This document shows, in pieces, positions 1 to 8,214 of a stretch of 64,000 nucleotides of DNA. Within the stretch, counting starts at the first letter, position 1. Every line of letters starts with the position of its first letter. The DNA is from JACCTU01 sp963848525 (GTDB taxonomy: Bacteria > Actinomycetota > Thermoleophilia > Gaiellales > Gaiellaceae). Position numbers and translations under genes: made by a program. The notes under the pieces are model-generated. The model did no database searches, was not told where the DNA came from, and saw only the letters and a list, made by a program, of their open reading frames with translations. Location of the stretch: NCBI GenBank assembly GCA_963848525.1, contig CAWKDZ010000002.1, positions 1 through 64,000 of the forward strand, in the 5' to 3' direction.

Positions 1-1
1 C

Positions 2-676
2 GAGGTCGGCCCGACTCTGGGCTGGCGGGTCGAGCACATCCGCACGCCCGGCGTGGTGGCGAAGGTGACCCTCGTCCTGGACGGCCTGCCGGCGATCGGC
101 GGCGGCGGTGATGGCGAGCGCCTGCACGGGCGGATCGTCTTCGCACCGAGCCTCGACGAGCTCGAGCGGGCATTCGACGACTCGAAGTACGGCCGGATCT
201 CCGAGCACCCGTATCTCGAGGCGACGATCCCCACCCTCTCCGACCCCTCGTTGGCCCCTGCTGGGACCCACGTCGTCACCGCGCTGTTCCAGTACGCGCC
301 ACGGCGCCTCCGCGACGCGGACTGGGACGAGGCAGCGCGCGATCGTGTAGCGGACGGGGCCGTGCGGACGCTCGACGTCTATGCACCGGGGATCGCGGAC
401 AGGATCGTCGCTCGCCACGTCGTCACGCCCGCGGACCTCGAGCGCGAGTACGGGCTCAGCGGCGGGCACCCGATGCACGGCGAGCACGCCCTCGACCAGG
501 TCTTCGCCTGGCGGCCCCTCCTCGGCCATGCTCGCTACCGGGTTGCTTGCATCCGCGGCCTCTACATGTGTGGGGCGGGCGCACACCCCGGGGGTGGAAT
601 CACCGGCGGCCCCGGGAGGAACGCTGCCCGCGCGATCCTGGCCGATGCCAGGCGGCCTCGACGCCGTAGACGGTGA
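2..676 (+). CDS. Phytoene desaturase-family FAD oxidoreductase, C-terminal part (5' partial)
   Basis: The reading frame is open from base 2, so the start lies outside the window and only about 224 C-terminal residues are visible. The signature GAGAHPGGGITGGPGRNAA near the end is the FAD-contacting C-terminal motif of the phytoene dehydrogenase/carotenoid isomerase/PYROXD2-like amine-oxidase superfamily. The motif GGHPMHGEHALDQ before it is also typical. The family binds FAD through an N-terminal Rossmann fold that is not in the window. The substrate cannot be told from this piece. The next gene overlaps the stop codon by 4 bp (GTGA), suggesting co-transcription. Confidence 0.8.
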   Translation, partial: EVGPTLGWRVEHIRTPGVVAKVTLVLDGLPAIGGGGDGERLHGRIVFAPSLDELERAFDDSKYGRISEHPYLEATIPTLSDPSLAPAGTHVVTALFQYAPRRLRDADWDEAARDRVADGAVRTLDVYAPGIADRIVARHVVTPADLEREYGLSGGHPMHGEHALDQVFAWRPLLGHARYRVACIRGLYMCGAGAHPGGGITGGPGRNAARAILADARRPRRRRR

Positions 677-1293
677 TCGGCGTGCTCGACCACCCTCGCG
701 GCGCCCTCTTTGGAGTGGCCGGCCCCGTGGTCTTCCTTGTCGGTGTCGTCCTCGTCAGCTGGAGCGAACGCGGCTTCATGGCCGAGCTTGGCTGGGAGAA
801 CTGGCCGAGCGGAACGGCGCTCGGACCCAACGGCTGGGCGACGGTGCTCGTTTTCCTTCTCACCGGTCTCTGCCAGATGCTGTTCGCGCTGGCGCTCATG
901 GCGCAGGCGGGAGCGAGCGCGGTCCGAAAGCTGGGTGCCGTCCTGCTGCTCGTGTCCGGGTTCGGCATGGCCATGCTGGCCTTCAAGACCAATCACCCCG
1001 AGAGCGACGTCACGTGGCACGCCGCGGTCCACGTCGCCGCGTATTTCACCTTCCTCGTTGCTCTGCTCCTCGCCTACGTCGCGCTGACGTGGGGGTCGTG
1101 GAACCGGCTCGACCGCACCTCGTGGAGGTACGCGCCCCTTGCTCTGCTTCCCTGGCTCGGCGTCTTCGCGCTACCGGAGGGCCTGAAGCCGAGCAACTAC
1201 ATGTTCTTCGCGGTCCTGTTCACCCCGCTGCTGATCCTCGCGATTCGCGTGCTCGCGACCGGCGGCTGGCCCGCTTCGCATCCGACCGGCTGA
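673..1293 (+). CDS. DUF998-type integral membrane protein
   Basis: A 206-residue protein with about six hydrophobic segments (near residues 10-30, 55-78, 85-105, 115-140, 155-172 and 178-195). The order and spacing match the DUF998 family of small multi-spanning membrane proteins. The GTG start overlaps the preceding stop as GTGA. The family has no firmly assigned reaction, so no function is proposed. It is probably translationally coupled to the oxidoreductase upstream. Confidence 0.6.
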   Translation: MIGVLDHPRGALFGVAGPVVFLVGVVLVSWSERGFMAELGWENWPSGTALGPNGWATVLVFLLTGLCQMLFALALMAQAGASAVRKLGAVLLLVSGFGMAMLAFKTNHPESDVTWHAAVHVAAYFTFLVALLLAYVALTWGSWNRLDRTSWRYAPLALLPWLGVFALPEGLKPSNYMFFAVLFTPLLILAIRVLATGGWPASHPTG

Positions 1294-1352
1294 ACGCCAC
1301 GCTCTATGCGGTCGCGATCCGAGGCCGGCATGCAGAGCTAGAGTCGCCGCTC

Positions 1353-2096
1353 GTGTTCACCGTCGAGCAGCGTGATGCTCTGCGCGAGCGTCTCCTGCGG
1401 CTCGCGGAGCAGGACGAGCGCGTCGTCGCCGGAGCCGCCGTGGGCTCGCTGGCGCTGGGCGAGGGCGACCGCTTCTCCGACCTGGACCTCACGTTCGGCG
1501 TCGCCGACCACGTGCCGGTCGCCGACGTGCTCGACGACTGGACACGCACGCTCACCGGCGAGCTGGACGCGGTTCAGCTTGCCGACCTCGTGCGCGGTCC
1601 GACCACCTACCGCGTGTTCCTGCTGCCGGACGCGCTTCAGTTCGACCTCTCGATGACGCCGGCGGCTCGGTTTCGTCCCGCCGGGCCACGATTCCGGCTG
1701 CTGTTCGGCGAGACGGCTGCGGGCGACTCCGAGGTCCCCGCGCCGCCGGTCGCCCACGACCTCTTCGGGTGGGGCGTCATCTACGCGCTCCACGCGCGCG
1801 CGTGCATCGAGCGCGGGCGTGTCTGGCAGGCCGAGCACTACGTCGGCGCCGTGCGCGACCACGCACTCTCGCTTGCCTGCCTGCGCGAGGGGCGGGTCGC
1901 GGTGCAGGCGCGCGGCTACGACGACCTCTCCGCCGAGACCCTTGCTCGACTCGAGAATGGCCACGTCGGCGCGCTCGAGCCTGGGCCGCTCCGCGCTGCC
2001 CTTGCCGCATCCGTTCTTGCGCTCATGCGCGAAGGCGCGGAGGCGCGTCTACCGCACGCGGATGCCGTCGCGCAGCGCCTCGCCGAGCTTCGCTGA
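1353..2096 (+). CDS. Nucleotidyltransferase-domain protein (pol-beta fold)
   Basis: A 247-residue protein. The pattern GSLALG followed by DRFSDLDLTF near residues 30-48 is the G-S ... D-x-D catalytic motif of the polymerase-beta nucleotidyltransferase superfamily, which transfers NMP to small molecules or proteins. The C-terminal half is helical and resembles the substrate-binding region of aminoglycoside/lincosamide-type nucleotidyltransferases. The GTG at 1353 is the only suitable start. The frame runs open much further upstream, but that part is a high-GC shadow of the DUF998 gene. The substrate is unknown; antibiotic adenylylation is possible but not shown. Confidence 0.6.
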   Translation: MFTVEQRDALRERLLRLAEQDERVVAGAAVGSLALGEGDRFSDLDLTFGVADHVPVADVLDDWTRTLTGELDAVQLADLVRGPTTYRVFLLPDALQFDLSMTPAARFRPAGPRFRLLFGETAAGDSEVPAPPVAHDLFGWGVIYALHARACIERGRVWQAEHYVGAVRDHALSLACLREGRVAVQARGYDDLSAETLARLENGHVGALEPGPLRAALAASVLALMREGAEARLPHADAVAQRLAELR

Positions 2097-2168
2097 CGAG
2101 CCGCGGCCACAAGGAACGGAAGAGGAGGCGTCGTAGTGATCGACGTCGTCGACGAAAGGAGGTCGCAG

Positions 2169-2790
2169 ATGGGACGTTGGCAGCAGTGGTCGCCCGTGAG
2201 CGGGATTCTTTTCGTCGTCGCTGTTCGTGCTCGCTGTCGTCGTGCTCGGCAGCACAGGGGACACGCCGGAGGAAATACGCGATTACTACACGGACAACGA
2301 AGGCCGCGTCTTCGGCGGCTTTTTCATCCTCGTCGCCTCGGCGCTCGCGCTCCTCTGGTTCGCGACGACGGTCCGGAGCGTCCTGGCCGGCGCGGAAGGC
2401 GAACCCCGGTCGCTCACCGCGCTCGCGTTCGGGGCCGGTGTCGCGACGAGCGCGCTCATCGTCGCCGGAGCCGCGGCCTTCGTCGCGCCGGTGGACGTCG
2501 CGCAGGACGGTGGAAGACTCGACCCCGGCGCCGCCGACGCTCTCAATACGGCGGCCTACTTCCTCATGACCGGTGGCATCATGATCGCGTCGCTGCTCGT
2601 GCTCGCGACCTCGCTGGTCGCGCAACGGACGGCTGTCATCGCGCGTTGGCTGGGCTGGCTAGGCCTCGTCGTCGCGCCAATCACATTCTTTGCCCCCCTG
2701 TTCTTCCCGGTTCTTGTGTTCCTGCTCTGGGTCGTGATCGTCAGCGTCGTGCTGCTGATGCGCCCGCGCCCGCACGCCTCGCCTGTCTAG
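2169..2790 (+). CDS. Small multi-spanning membrane protein, reading frame broken by a +1 shift
   Basis: ATG at 2169 sits behind a very good ribosome-binding site (AAAGGAGG, 2156-2163). The first codons read MGRWQQWSPVSGILFVV, then the frame must step forward one base at about 2220 to continue LFVLAVVVLGSTGDTP and the remaining 190 residues. Without the shift the product would be a nonsense basic protein. The C-terminal part has about four membrane segments (near residues 45-68, 82-102, 130-150 and 158-180). The family is a common unnamed actinobacterial membrane protein. Starting at GTG 2227 would discard the Shine-Dalgarno-backed N-terminus, so I prefer the frameshift reading. Confidence 0.55.
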
Positions 2791-2824
2791 CGCACGGCGG
2801 GACTGCAGCGATCGGCAGGACGCG

Positions 2825-3808
2825 CTAGCGGTCGATCATTCGTTGCGCGCTCTCCGGGTAGCGGGCGCCTTCCGGCGTGATCTGCGCTAACGCGGTTCCG
2901 ATCTCCTCCAGGTCGTCGTCGGTGAGTTCGACGTCGACCGCGGCGACGTTCTCCTCGAGGCGTTGCAGCTTCTTGGTGCCGGGAATCGGGACGATCCACG
3001 GCTTGCGGCCGAGGAGCCAGGCGAGAGCGATCTGCGCGGGCGTCGCGTCCTTCCGCTCGGCGACCCGCTCGAGCAGCTCGACGAAGGCGCGGTTGGCGTT
3101 GCGCGCCTCTGGCTCGAAGCGGGGAATCGTGTTGCGGAAGTCCGTGCTCTCGAAGGTCGTGGCCTCGTCGATCTTGCCCGCGAGGAAGCCTTTGCCGAGC
3201 GGGCTGAAGGGCACGAAGCCGATCCCCAGCTCCTCGAGCGTCGGCAGGATCTCCGCCTCGGGCTCCCGCCACCAGAGCGAGTACTCGCTCTGGAGCGCGG
3301 CGACGGGCTGGACTGCGTGCGCGCGGCGGATGTTCTGCACGCCTGCCTCCGAAAGGCCGAAGTGCCTGACCTTGCCCGCGTCGATCAGCTCCTTCACGGT
3401 GCCCGCGACGTCCTCGATCGGGACGTTCGGGTCGACGCGGTGCTGATACAGGAGGTCGATCGTGTCGGTCCTGAGCCGCTTCAGCGAGCCCTCGACGCTG
3501 CGCCTGATCGTCTCCGGGCGACTGTCGATCCCGTGGCGCCCGCTCTCCAGGTCGAAGCCGAACTTCGTCGCGATCACGACCCGGTCGCGGACGGGCTCTA
3601 GCGCCTCGCCCACGAGCTCCTCGTTCGTGAACGGCCCGTACACCTGCGCTGTGTCGAAGAAGGTGACGCCGCGTTCGAACGCTGCGCGGATCAGGGCGAC
3701 CATCTCCTGCCGGTCAGGAAACGGCGGGTAGCTCTGGCTCATGCCCATGCAGCCGAGCCCGACGGCTGACACCTCCAGCCGACCGTCACCGAGTGTGCGC
3801 GCCTGCAT
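2825..3808 (-). CDS. Aldo/keto reductase
   Basis: A 327-residue (alpha/beta)8-barrel NADPH-dependent oxidoreductase. It starts with the family-typical MQARTLGDGRLEVSAVGLGCMG. The catalytic tetrad is visible: Asp52 and Tyr57 in FFDTAQVYGPF, Lys82 in IATKFG, and His in LYQHRVDP. The C-terminal WIVPIPGTKKLQRLEENVAA is the cofactor-binding segment of the YhdN/plant AKR13-like group. I chose ATG at 3808 over an upstream TTG at 3823 because family members begin here. It is divergent from the hydrolase at 3849. The physiological substrate is unknown. Confidence 0.88.
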   Translation of the reverse strand: MQARTLGDGRLEVSAVGLGCMGMSQSYPPFPDRQEMVALIRAAFERGVTFFDTAQVYGPFTNEELVGEALEPVRDRVVIATKFGFDLESGRHGIDSRPETIRRSVEGSLKRLRTDTIDLLYQHRVDPNVPIEDVAGTVKELIDAGKVRHFGLSEAGVQNIRRAHAVQPVAALQSEYSLWWREPEAEILPTLEELGIGFVPFSPLGKGFLAGKIDEATTFESTDFRNTIPRFEPEARNANRAFVELLERVAERKDATPAQIALAWLLGRKPWIVPIPGTKKLQRLEENVAAVDVELTDDDLEEIGTALAQITPEGARYPESAQRMIDR

Positions 3809-3836
3809 CGTGCCGCCACTCAAGCATGCTTCCGGG

Positions 3837-3842
3837 TAGCTT
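3837..3842 (+). promoter_or_regulatory. Leaderless-type -10 element for the hydrolase gene
   Basis: TAGCTT lies 6 nt before the ATG at 3849. This spacing puts transcription start at or next to the start codon, the arrangement of leaderless actinobacterial genes. There is no Shine-Dalgarno sequence. Confidence 0.45.
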
Positions 3843-3848
3843 CGGAGA

Positions 3849-4490
3849 ATGGCGACGTTCGCGCTTGTCCACGGCGGCGGTGGGAGCGCTTGGGACTGGC
3901 ACCTGGTCGCGCCTCAGCTGCGGGAGCGCGGGCACGACGCAATCGCCGTCGACCTCCCGAGCGAGGACGAGTCGGCCGGCTGGTGGGACTACGCCGACAC
4001 GGTCGTCCGCGCGGTCGGCGACCGCAGCGACGTCGTCGTCGTGGCGCACTCGCTCGGCGGCTTCACGGCGCCGCTCGTCTGCGCCCGCATCGCTGCCGAC
4101 CTGCTCGTCCTCGTTGCGGCGATGATCCCCGCGCCCGGAGAGCTCCTCGCAGACTGGTGGGCGAACACCGGCTACGAGGAGAGCGGCTACGACGACGTCT
4201 TCTACCACGACGTGCCGGGAGAGCTCGCAGCCGAGGCTAAGCGGCGAGAGCGAGACGAGGCCGGGAAGGCGATGCGGGAGCCGTGGCCTCTCGAGGCCTG
4301 GCCCGACACGCCGACGAGGTATCTCCTGTGCCGCGACGACCGCGTGTTCGGAGCGTCGTGGGCGCGCCGCCACGCCCGCGAGCGCCTCGGCATCGACGCC
4401 GACGCGATGGACGGCGGCCACTACATCACACTCAGCCGGCCGCAGGAGTTGGCCGATCGGCTCGTGGCGTACGCGACCGGTACTCGCTGA
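3849..4490 (+). CDS. Alpha/beta hydrolase (esterase-like)
   Basis: A 213-residue alpha/beta-hydrolase fold. The oxyanion segment LVHGGGGSAWDWH is at residues 6-18. The nucleophile Ser68 lies in VVAHSLGGF, and a C-terminal DGGHYIT supplies the catalytic histidine. Size and the HGGG-SAWDW start resemble small esterases such as the salicylate esterase/EstC group. The substrate is not predictable. The preceding -10-like TAGCTT supports the ATG at 3849. No operon partner is evident. Confidence 0.8.
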   Translation: MATFALVHGGGGSAWDWHLVAPQLRERGHDAIAVDLPSEDESAGWWDYADTVVRAVGDRSDVVVVAHSLGGFTAPLVCARIAADLLVLVAAMIPAPGELLADWWANTGYEESGYDDVFYHDVPGELAAEAKRRERDEAGKAMREPWPLEAWPDTPTRYLLCRDDRVFGASWARRHARERLGIDADAMDGGHYITLSRPQELADRLVAYATGTR

Positions 4491-4513
4491 CTCGGTAACC
4501 GTCCGGCGCCCGT

Positions 4514-4519
4514 TACTGT
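4514..4519 (+). promoter_or_regulatory. Leaderless-type -10 element for the VOC gene
   Basis: TACTGT is followed by 6 nt and the ATG at 4526. No Shine-Dalgarno sequence is present, so leaderless transcription from this element is likely. Confidence 0.5.
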
Positions 4520-4525
4520 CCGAGC

Positions 4526-4960
4526 ATGCTGGCGAATCGTTCCGCGCCGCCGGTGACTGTGACTCCAGTGCTCGTCTACCCGGACGTCCGAGCGGCGGTG
4601 GCGTGGCTCGAGTCCGCGTTCGGGTTCGAGGAACGGGTCCGCATCGGCGATTCGCACCGCGCGCAGTTGCGAGTCGGATCGGACGGCGCCGTGGTCCTGG
4701 CCGACGTTCGTGGCGATCAGGTTGCGCCGAGCGGCGGCGTCGTCACACAGATCGTGAAGGTGCGCGTGTCGGAGGTCGATGCGGCGTTCGCTCGCGCACG
4801 TAACGTCGGTGCCCGCGTAGTCGAGGAGCTGAGGACGTATGAGTACGGCGAGCGCTCGGGCGTCCTCGAGGACATCGGCGGCCACCGCTGGGAGCTCACC
4901 GAGACAGTGCGCGACGTCGCTCCCGAGGAGTGGGGCGGAGCGACAATCGCACCCTGGTGA
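4526..4960 (+). CDS. VOC superfamily (glyoxalase/bleomycin-resistance-like) protein
   Basis: A 144-residue protein with two beta-alpha-beta-beta-beta modules. The opening VTPVLVYPDVRAAVAWLESA and the closing VLEDIGGHRWELTETV are characteristic of vicinal-oxygen-chelate proteins of the PhnB/glyoxalase group. The Glu in RWELTE is a usual metal ligand. Members range from dioxygenases and glyoxalases to drug-binding proteins, and nothing here fixes the ligand. It stands alone with its own promoter. Confidence 0.75.
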   Translation: MLANRSAPPVTVTPVLVYPDVRAAVAWLESAFGFEERVRIGDSHRAQLRVGSDGAVVLADVRGDQVAPSGGVVTQIVKVRVSEVDAAFARARNVGARVVEELRTYEYGERSGVLEDIGGHRWELTETVRDVAPEEWGGATIAPW

Positions 4961-4978
4961 GGGCCGACGCGCTCCGCC

Positions 4979-5374
4979 TCAGCGCAGCGCGTCGAGCGAC
5001 GCGGTCTCGACGATCCCTTTGACGCTCCGCGCCAGCTTCGCGTCCAGGGTGATGAGCGCGTCCGCCTGAAGCAGAGTGAGCGCGACGTACTCGGCGTCGT
5101 AGGTCGAAGCCCACCCCAGCTGATCCGCCACCTCCCAGGCTCGGCGCCGGAGCACGGCGTCGCCGAGCAGCCTGATCGGCATCTTCCCGATGTGGGCGAG
5201 CCGGTCGCGCGCGACGTCGGCCGTGAGGTCGCCTCGCTGGACGGCCTCGTGCAGAACCGAAAGCGCTTGCGAGCGTAGGAGCGTGGGCGCGAGCAGCTCG
5301 TGCTCGGCCGGGACCTCGAACCCCTCGCTCGCCAGTTGGAGGACGGCGCCGGCATCGACCACGAACCTAGTCAT
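4979..5374 (-). CDS. PIN-domain ribonuclease-like protein (VapC-like, orphan)
   Basis: A 131-residue PIN fold. The first acidic residue is in FVVDAGAVL (Asp7), the third in STYDAEYVAL and the fourth in ITLDAKLA, as in VapC RNases. At the position usually held by the second acidic residue the sequence reads LLRSQALSVL, with Gln instead of Glu, so activity may be altered. VapC toxins normally follow a small antitoxin gene. The 110 bp upstream (5375-5485) holds no such gene, so this is an orphan. RNase activity is inferred from the fold only. Confidence 0.7.
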   Translation of the reverse strand: MTRFVVDAGAVLQLASEGFEVPAEHELLAPTLLRSQALSVLHEAVQRGDLTADVARDRLAHIGKMPIRLLGDAVLRRRAWEVADQLGWASTYDAEYVALTLLQADALITLDAKLARSVKGIVETASLDALR

Positions 5375-5485
5375 CGGGCGCAGCCATATTCGGGCACGTG
5401 CCAGACGGACGTCAACCGGGGCACCTGCGACTAACCCACCTGGCCTATCGACACCTGGCCGTTTCGTCGGCATCCTGTCCACGCT

Positions 5486-6214
5486 GTGAAGAAAGCGGCT
5501 CTTCTCCTCTTCGCCGGCCTGCTCGGCTACGTCGTCGCGGCCGGTGTCCCGAGCACCAGCTCGGCCGACCCGGCCACGCCCGCCGCGAGCTCCTGGTTCA
5601 GCATGCGCGGCCAGGTCACCCGCGTCGTCGACGGCGACACGCTCGTCGTCCGGATCGGGAGGACGACCGAGCGCGTGCGCCTGATCGGGATCGACGCGCC
5701 GGAGGTCGGCGGCTGCTTCGCGGCGAACGCGTCCTTGGCGCTGCGTCGCCTGGCACTGAACAAGACCGTTCGTCTGAGCGGCGACTTCACGCAGACCCGT
5801 CGCGACGTCTACAAGCGCCTGCTCGCCTACGTCAACCTGACGAACGGCGTCGATGCGGGGCGGCACCTCCTCAAGGGCGGGTTCGCGACCGTGTACGAGA
5901 CCAGGCGGCCGTTCGCGCGCCGGCAGGCGTACGTCGCCGCGGCCGCAGACGCCGACCGGACGAACGCGGGCCTGCACACGGTCTGTCCGACCGTGGCGCA
6001 GCCGCCGCCGGCGTCGCCGCTGCCGATCGCGCCGCCGATCTCGACCACGACGAACTGCGCTGCGTCCTACCCGGACGTCTGCATCCCGCCGCCACCGCCC
6101 GACCTCGACTGCGGCCAGATCACGCACCGCCGCTTCCGCGTCGTCCACACGGTCGCGAGCCCGGACCCGCACCGCTTCGACGGCGACCGGGACGGGGTCG
6201 GCTGCGAGTCCTAG
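5486..6214 (+). CDS. Secreted thermonuclease (SNase) with C-terminal excalibur domain
   Basis: A 242-residue protein. Residues 1-27 form a Sec signal peptide. Residues 38-160 are a staphylococcal nuclease-like OB fold with the hallmark VVDGDTLVV and RVRLIGIDAPE, supplying the Ca2+-binding Asp and catalytic Arg/Glu region. A proline-rich linker (about 165-200) leads to an excalibur-type Ca2+-binding module ending DPHRFDGDRDGVGCE. The layout matches extracellular Ca2+-dependent nucleases of Gram-positive bacteria. GTG at 5486 begins MKKAALLLF, a good signal-peptide start. Confidence 0.88.
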   Translation: MKKAALLLFAGLLGYVVAAGVPSTSSADPATPAASSWFSMRGQVTRVVDGDTLVVRIGRTTERVRLIGIDAPEVGGCFAANASLALRRLALNKTVRLSGDFTQTRRDVYKRLLAYVNLTNGVDAGRHLLKGGFATVYETRRPFARRQAYVAAAADADRTNAGLHTVCPTVAQPPPASPLPIAPPISTTTNCAASYPDVCIPPPPPDLDCGQITHRRFRVVHTVASPDPHRFDGDRDGVGCES

Positions 6215-6221
6215 CCCGCGC

Positions 6222-6731
6222 GTGAGCGGGGATTCGAACGCCGTCTTCCTCCGGGACGCGGGCCGGGAGGATCTCGAGCACATCCGCTGGGCGCTCTACA
6301 CGGCACTCGACTGGAGCCCGCAACGCGAGCTTCCGCCGCTCGAGCTCACGCTGGAGCATCCCGAGGCCGTCCGCTACCACCGCGATTGGGGTCGCCCCGG
6401 CGATCTCGGTGTAATCGCCGAGGCCGGGGATGAGGTCGTCGGCGTCGCGTACTGCCGGCTCTTCACCGACGCGGATCACGGCCACGGCTACGTCGACGAG
6501 CACACGCCCGAGGTCGCCGTCGCGGTGGCGGAGTCGCGTCGCGGCGCGGGAATCGGGACGCTGCTGCTGGATGGTCTCGCCGCCGCGGGTCGCGCGGCAG
6601 GCTTCTCGCAGCTCAGCCTCAGCGTCGATGTCGACAACCCTGCGCGTCGGCTCTACGAGCGTCTCGGCTACCGCGAGCTGACCGTGGACGACGGCGGCGT
6701 GCGCATGCTTCTCCGCCTTCGGCAGGTTTAG
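6222..6731 (+). CDS. GNAT family N-acetyltransferase
   Basis: A 169-residue protein. The acetyl-CoA pyrophosphate-binding motif is SRRGAGIGTLLLDGL (R-x-x-G-x-G type), followed by the C-terminal NPARRLYERLGYREL motif B. The GTG start lies 8 nt after the nuclease stop, and the next gene starts 10 nt after this stop, so it may be co-transcribed with both neighbours. The acceptor substrate is unknown. Confidence 0.78.
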   Translation: MSGDSNAVFLRDAGREDLEHIRWALYTALDWSPQRELPPLELTLEHPEAVRYHRDWGRPGDLGVIAEAGDEVVGVAYCRLFTDADHGHGYVDEHTPEVAVAVAESRRGAGIGTLLLDGLAAAGRAAGFSQLSLSVDVDNPARRLYERLGYRELTVDDGGVRMLLRLRQV

Positions 6732-6740
6732 GGTGGCCGG

Positions 6741-8177
6741 GTGGCGGTCGACCCGACGCAGCCGATCCCGATCTACTTCCAGCTGAAGACACTGCTGCTC
6801 GAGGAGATCCTCGAGGGGCGGTACGGCGCGGACGGCCGGCTTCCGACCGAGCACGAGCTCTGCGCACGGTTCGCGATCAGCCGCACGCCCGTCAACCGCG
6901 CCCTCTCGGAGCTCGCCGAGGACGGCATCATCCTGCGACACCGTCGCCGCGGCACGTTCGTCAATCCGCACGGGCTGCGACGCCGGAACGAGAGGCCGGA
7001 GGTGCGCGTCGTCGTGTCCGACGAGTTCTACGGCGACCTGATCGCAGAAGCGGCGCCGAAGGGAGTCGACGTGAGCGTCGTCACCGTCACGTTGCCGACG
7101 CTGCACCACGCGCTGACGCACGCGGTCGCCGAGGGTCGTGCGCCGGACCTGGCGCTGCTCGACTCGATCTGGATCGCCGAGTTCGCGGCCTCGGGTTTCC
7201 TCTATGCGCTCGAGGACCTCGACGAGGCGTGGCTGCGACGCGAGCACGATGACGACTTCCTCGAGCCGCTCGTCGCGCCGAACAGGGTCGGCGATCGGAC
7301 GTACGGCGTGTCGGCGTTCGGCTCGGTCGCCGGGATCTGGTACCGGCGTCGCGCGCTCGAGGAGTGCGGCCTCGAACCGCCGCGGACCTGGGCCGAGCTG
7401 CACGCGGTCGGGCGCGCCCTCGACGAGAACGGCTGTCCCCATCCGCTCGCATTGCCCGGCGGCTCGAGAGCCGGCGAGACGACGACGTACTGTCTGGTCG
7501 CGTTTCTTGCCTCGAACGGCGCCGGCGTCCTGAACGACGAGGGCGTCGTCCTCGACTCGCCGCGGACGGCCGAGGTGCTGGCGTTCCTGCGCGAGCTCGT
7601 CGAGGACGAAGTCGTCGCGGCAGACGTCGTCCGGTACGAGTGGACGCAGCCGATCCGGCTGCTCGCGGAAGGCAAGGCCGCCCTCAGCGTGGGCGGCAGC
7701 TACGAGGCGCAGACACTCGCCTCCGCGCTCGGGACTCCGATCTACGAGGTCTGGGACCACTTCGGGTTCATCCCCGTCCCGGCCGGGCCTCACGGCCGCC
7801 CGGCGAGCGTCGCCGGCTCGATGAGCTACGCGATCTTCCGGCAGGCCGCTCAGCCCCACCTGGCGCTTCGCGTGCTCGAGCGCGCCGTCGAGCCGGCGAC
7901 GCTGGCCCGCCTGGCCTGGGCGACCGGCCGGTTGCCCGGGCGACGCTCGGCCGTGGAGATCGCGGCGCCGGCACTCCCGTTCTTGTCCGAATCGGCCGAG
8001 ATCCTCGAAACCGCGGTCACGAGGCCCACGATCCCGCTCTACCCGCGGGTCTCGCTCCAGCTCCAGACGATGCTCGAGGCCGCGCTCACGGGCCGCCTGT
8101 CCCCGGCGGCGGCGGCGGCGCATGCAGCCGAGCTGATCGAGGCGATCACCGGCCTGCCGATCGTGCGCCACCATTGA
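6741..8177 (+). CDS. GntR-type regulator fused to an ABC solute-binding-protein domain
   Basis: A 478-residue protein. Residues 5-75 form a GntR winged helix: PIYFQLKTLLLEEILEGRY, LPTEHELCARFAISRTPVNRAL and the wing RHRRRGTFV. From about residue 85 to the end it resembles a family-1 (MalE-like) sugar-binding protein: PDLALLDSIWIAEFAASGFL, YGVSAFGSVAGIWYRR, a long second lobe and a typical helical C-terminus. There is no signal peptide, so it should be cytoplasmic. It heads a sugar-transport locus, so the binding domain probably senses the imported sugar or a breakdown product and controls the promoter at about 8174. GntR regulators normally carry FadR, HutC/UTRA or MocR effector domains; this fusion is uncommon. 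Confidence 0.85.
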   Translation: MAVDPTQPIPIYFQLKTLLLEEILEGRYGADGRLPTEHELCARFAISRTPVNRALSELAEDGIILRHRRRGTFVNPHGLRRRNERPEVRVVVSDEFYGDLIAEAAPKGVDVSVVTVTLPTLHHALTHAVAEGRAPDLALLDSIWIAEFAASGFLYALEDLDEAWLRREHDDDFLEPLVAPNRVGDRTYGVSAFGSVAGIWYRRRALEECGLEPPRTWAELHAVGRALDENGCPHPLALPGGSRAGETTTYCLVAFLASNGAGVLNDEGVVLDSPRTAEVLAFLRELVEDEVVAADVVRYEWTQPIRLLAEGKAALSVGGSYEAQTLASALGTPIYEVWDHFGFIPVPAGPHGRPASVAGSMSYAIFRQAAQPHLALRVLERAVEPATLARLAWATGRLPGRRSAVEIAAPALPFLSESAEILETAVTRPTIPLYPRVSLQLQTMLEAALTGRLSPAAAAAHAAELIEAITGLPIVRHH

Positions 8178-8208
8178 CACGGCCGACGGGGTCAGCGAGA
8201 TTTGACAC
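8174..8208 (+). promoter_or_regulatory. Likely promoter/operator of the sugar-utilisation operon
   Basis: TTGACA (8174-8179), 17 nt, then GAGATT (8197-8202) resembles a -35/-10 pair directed at the glycosidase gene at 8215. The heptamer TTGACAC occurs twice (8174-8180 and 8202-8208), the second copy overlapping the expected transcription start. The direct repeat could be the operator of the GntR/SBP-fusion regulator encoded just upstream. This is inference from position. Confidence 0.4.
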
Positions 8209-8214
8209 CGAGGG

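Noticed and set aside
381..1352. N-terminal extension of the nucleotidyltransferase frame
   Set aside because: The 320 upstream codons are Arg/Ser-rich and antiphase to the DUF998 gene; family similarity starts only after GTG 1353.
5375..5485. Antitoxin gene for the PIN protein
   Set aside because: No frame of 50 codons or more with an antitoxin-like motif lies upstream in the right orientation; the region looks like a divergent promoter.
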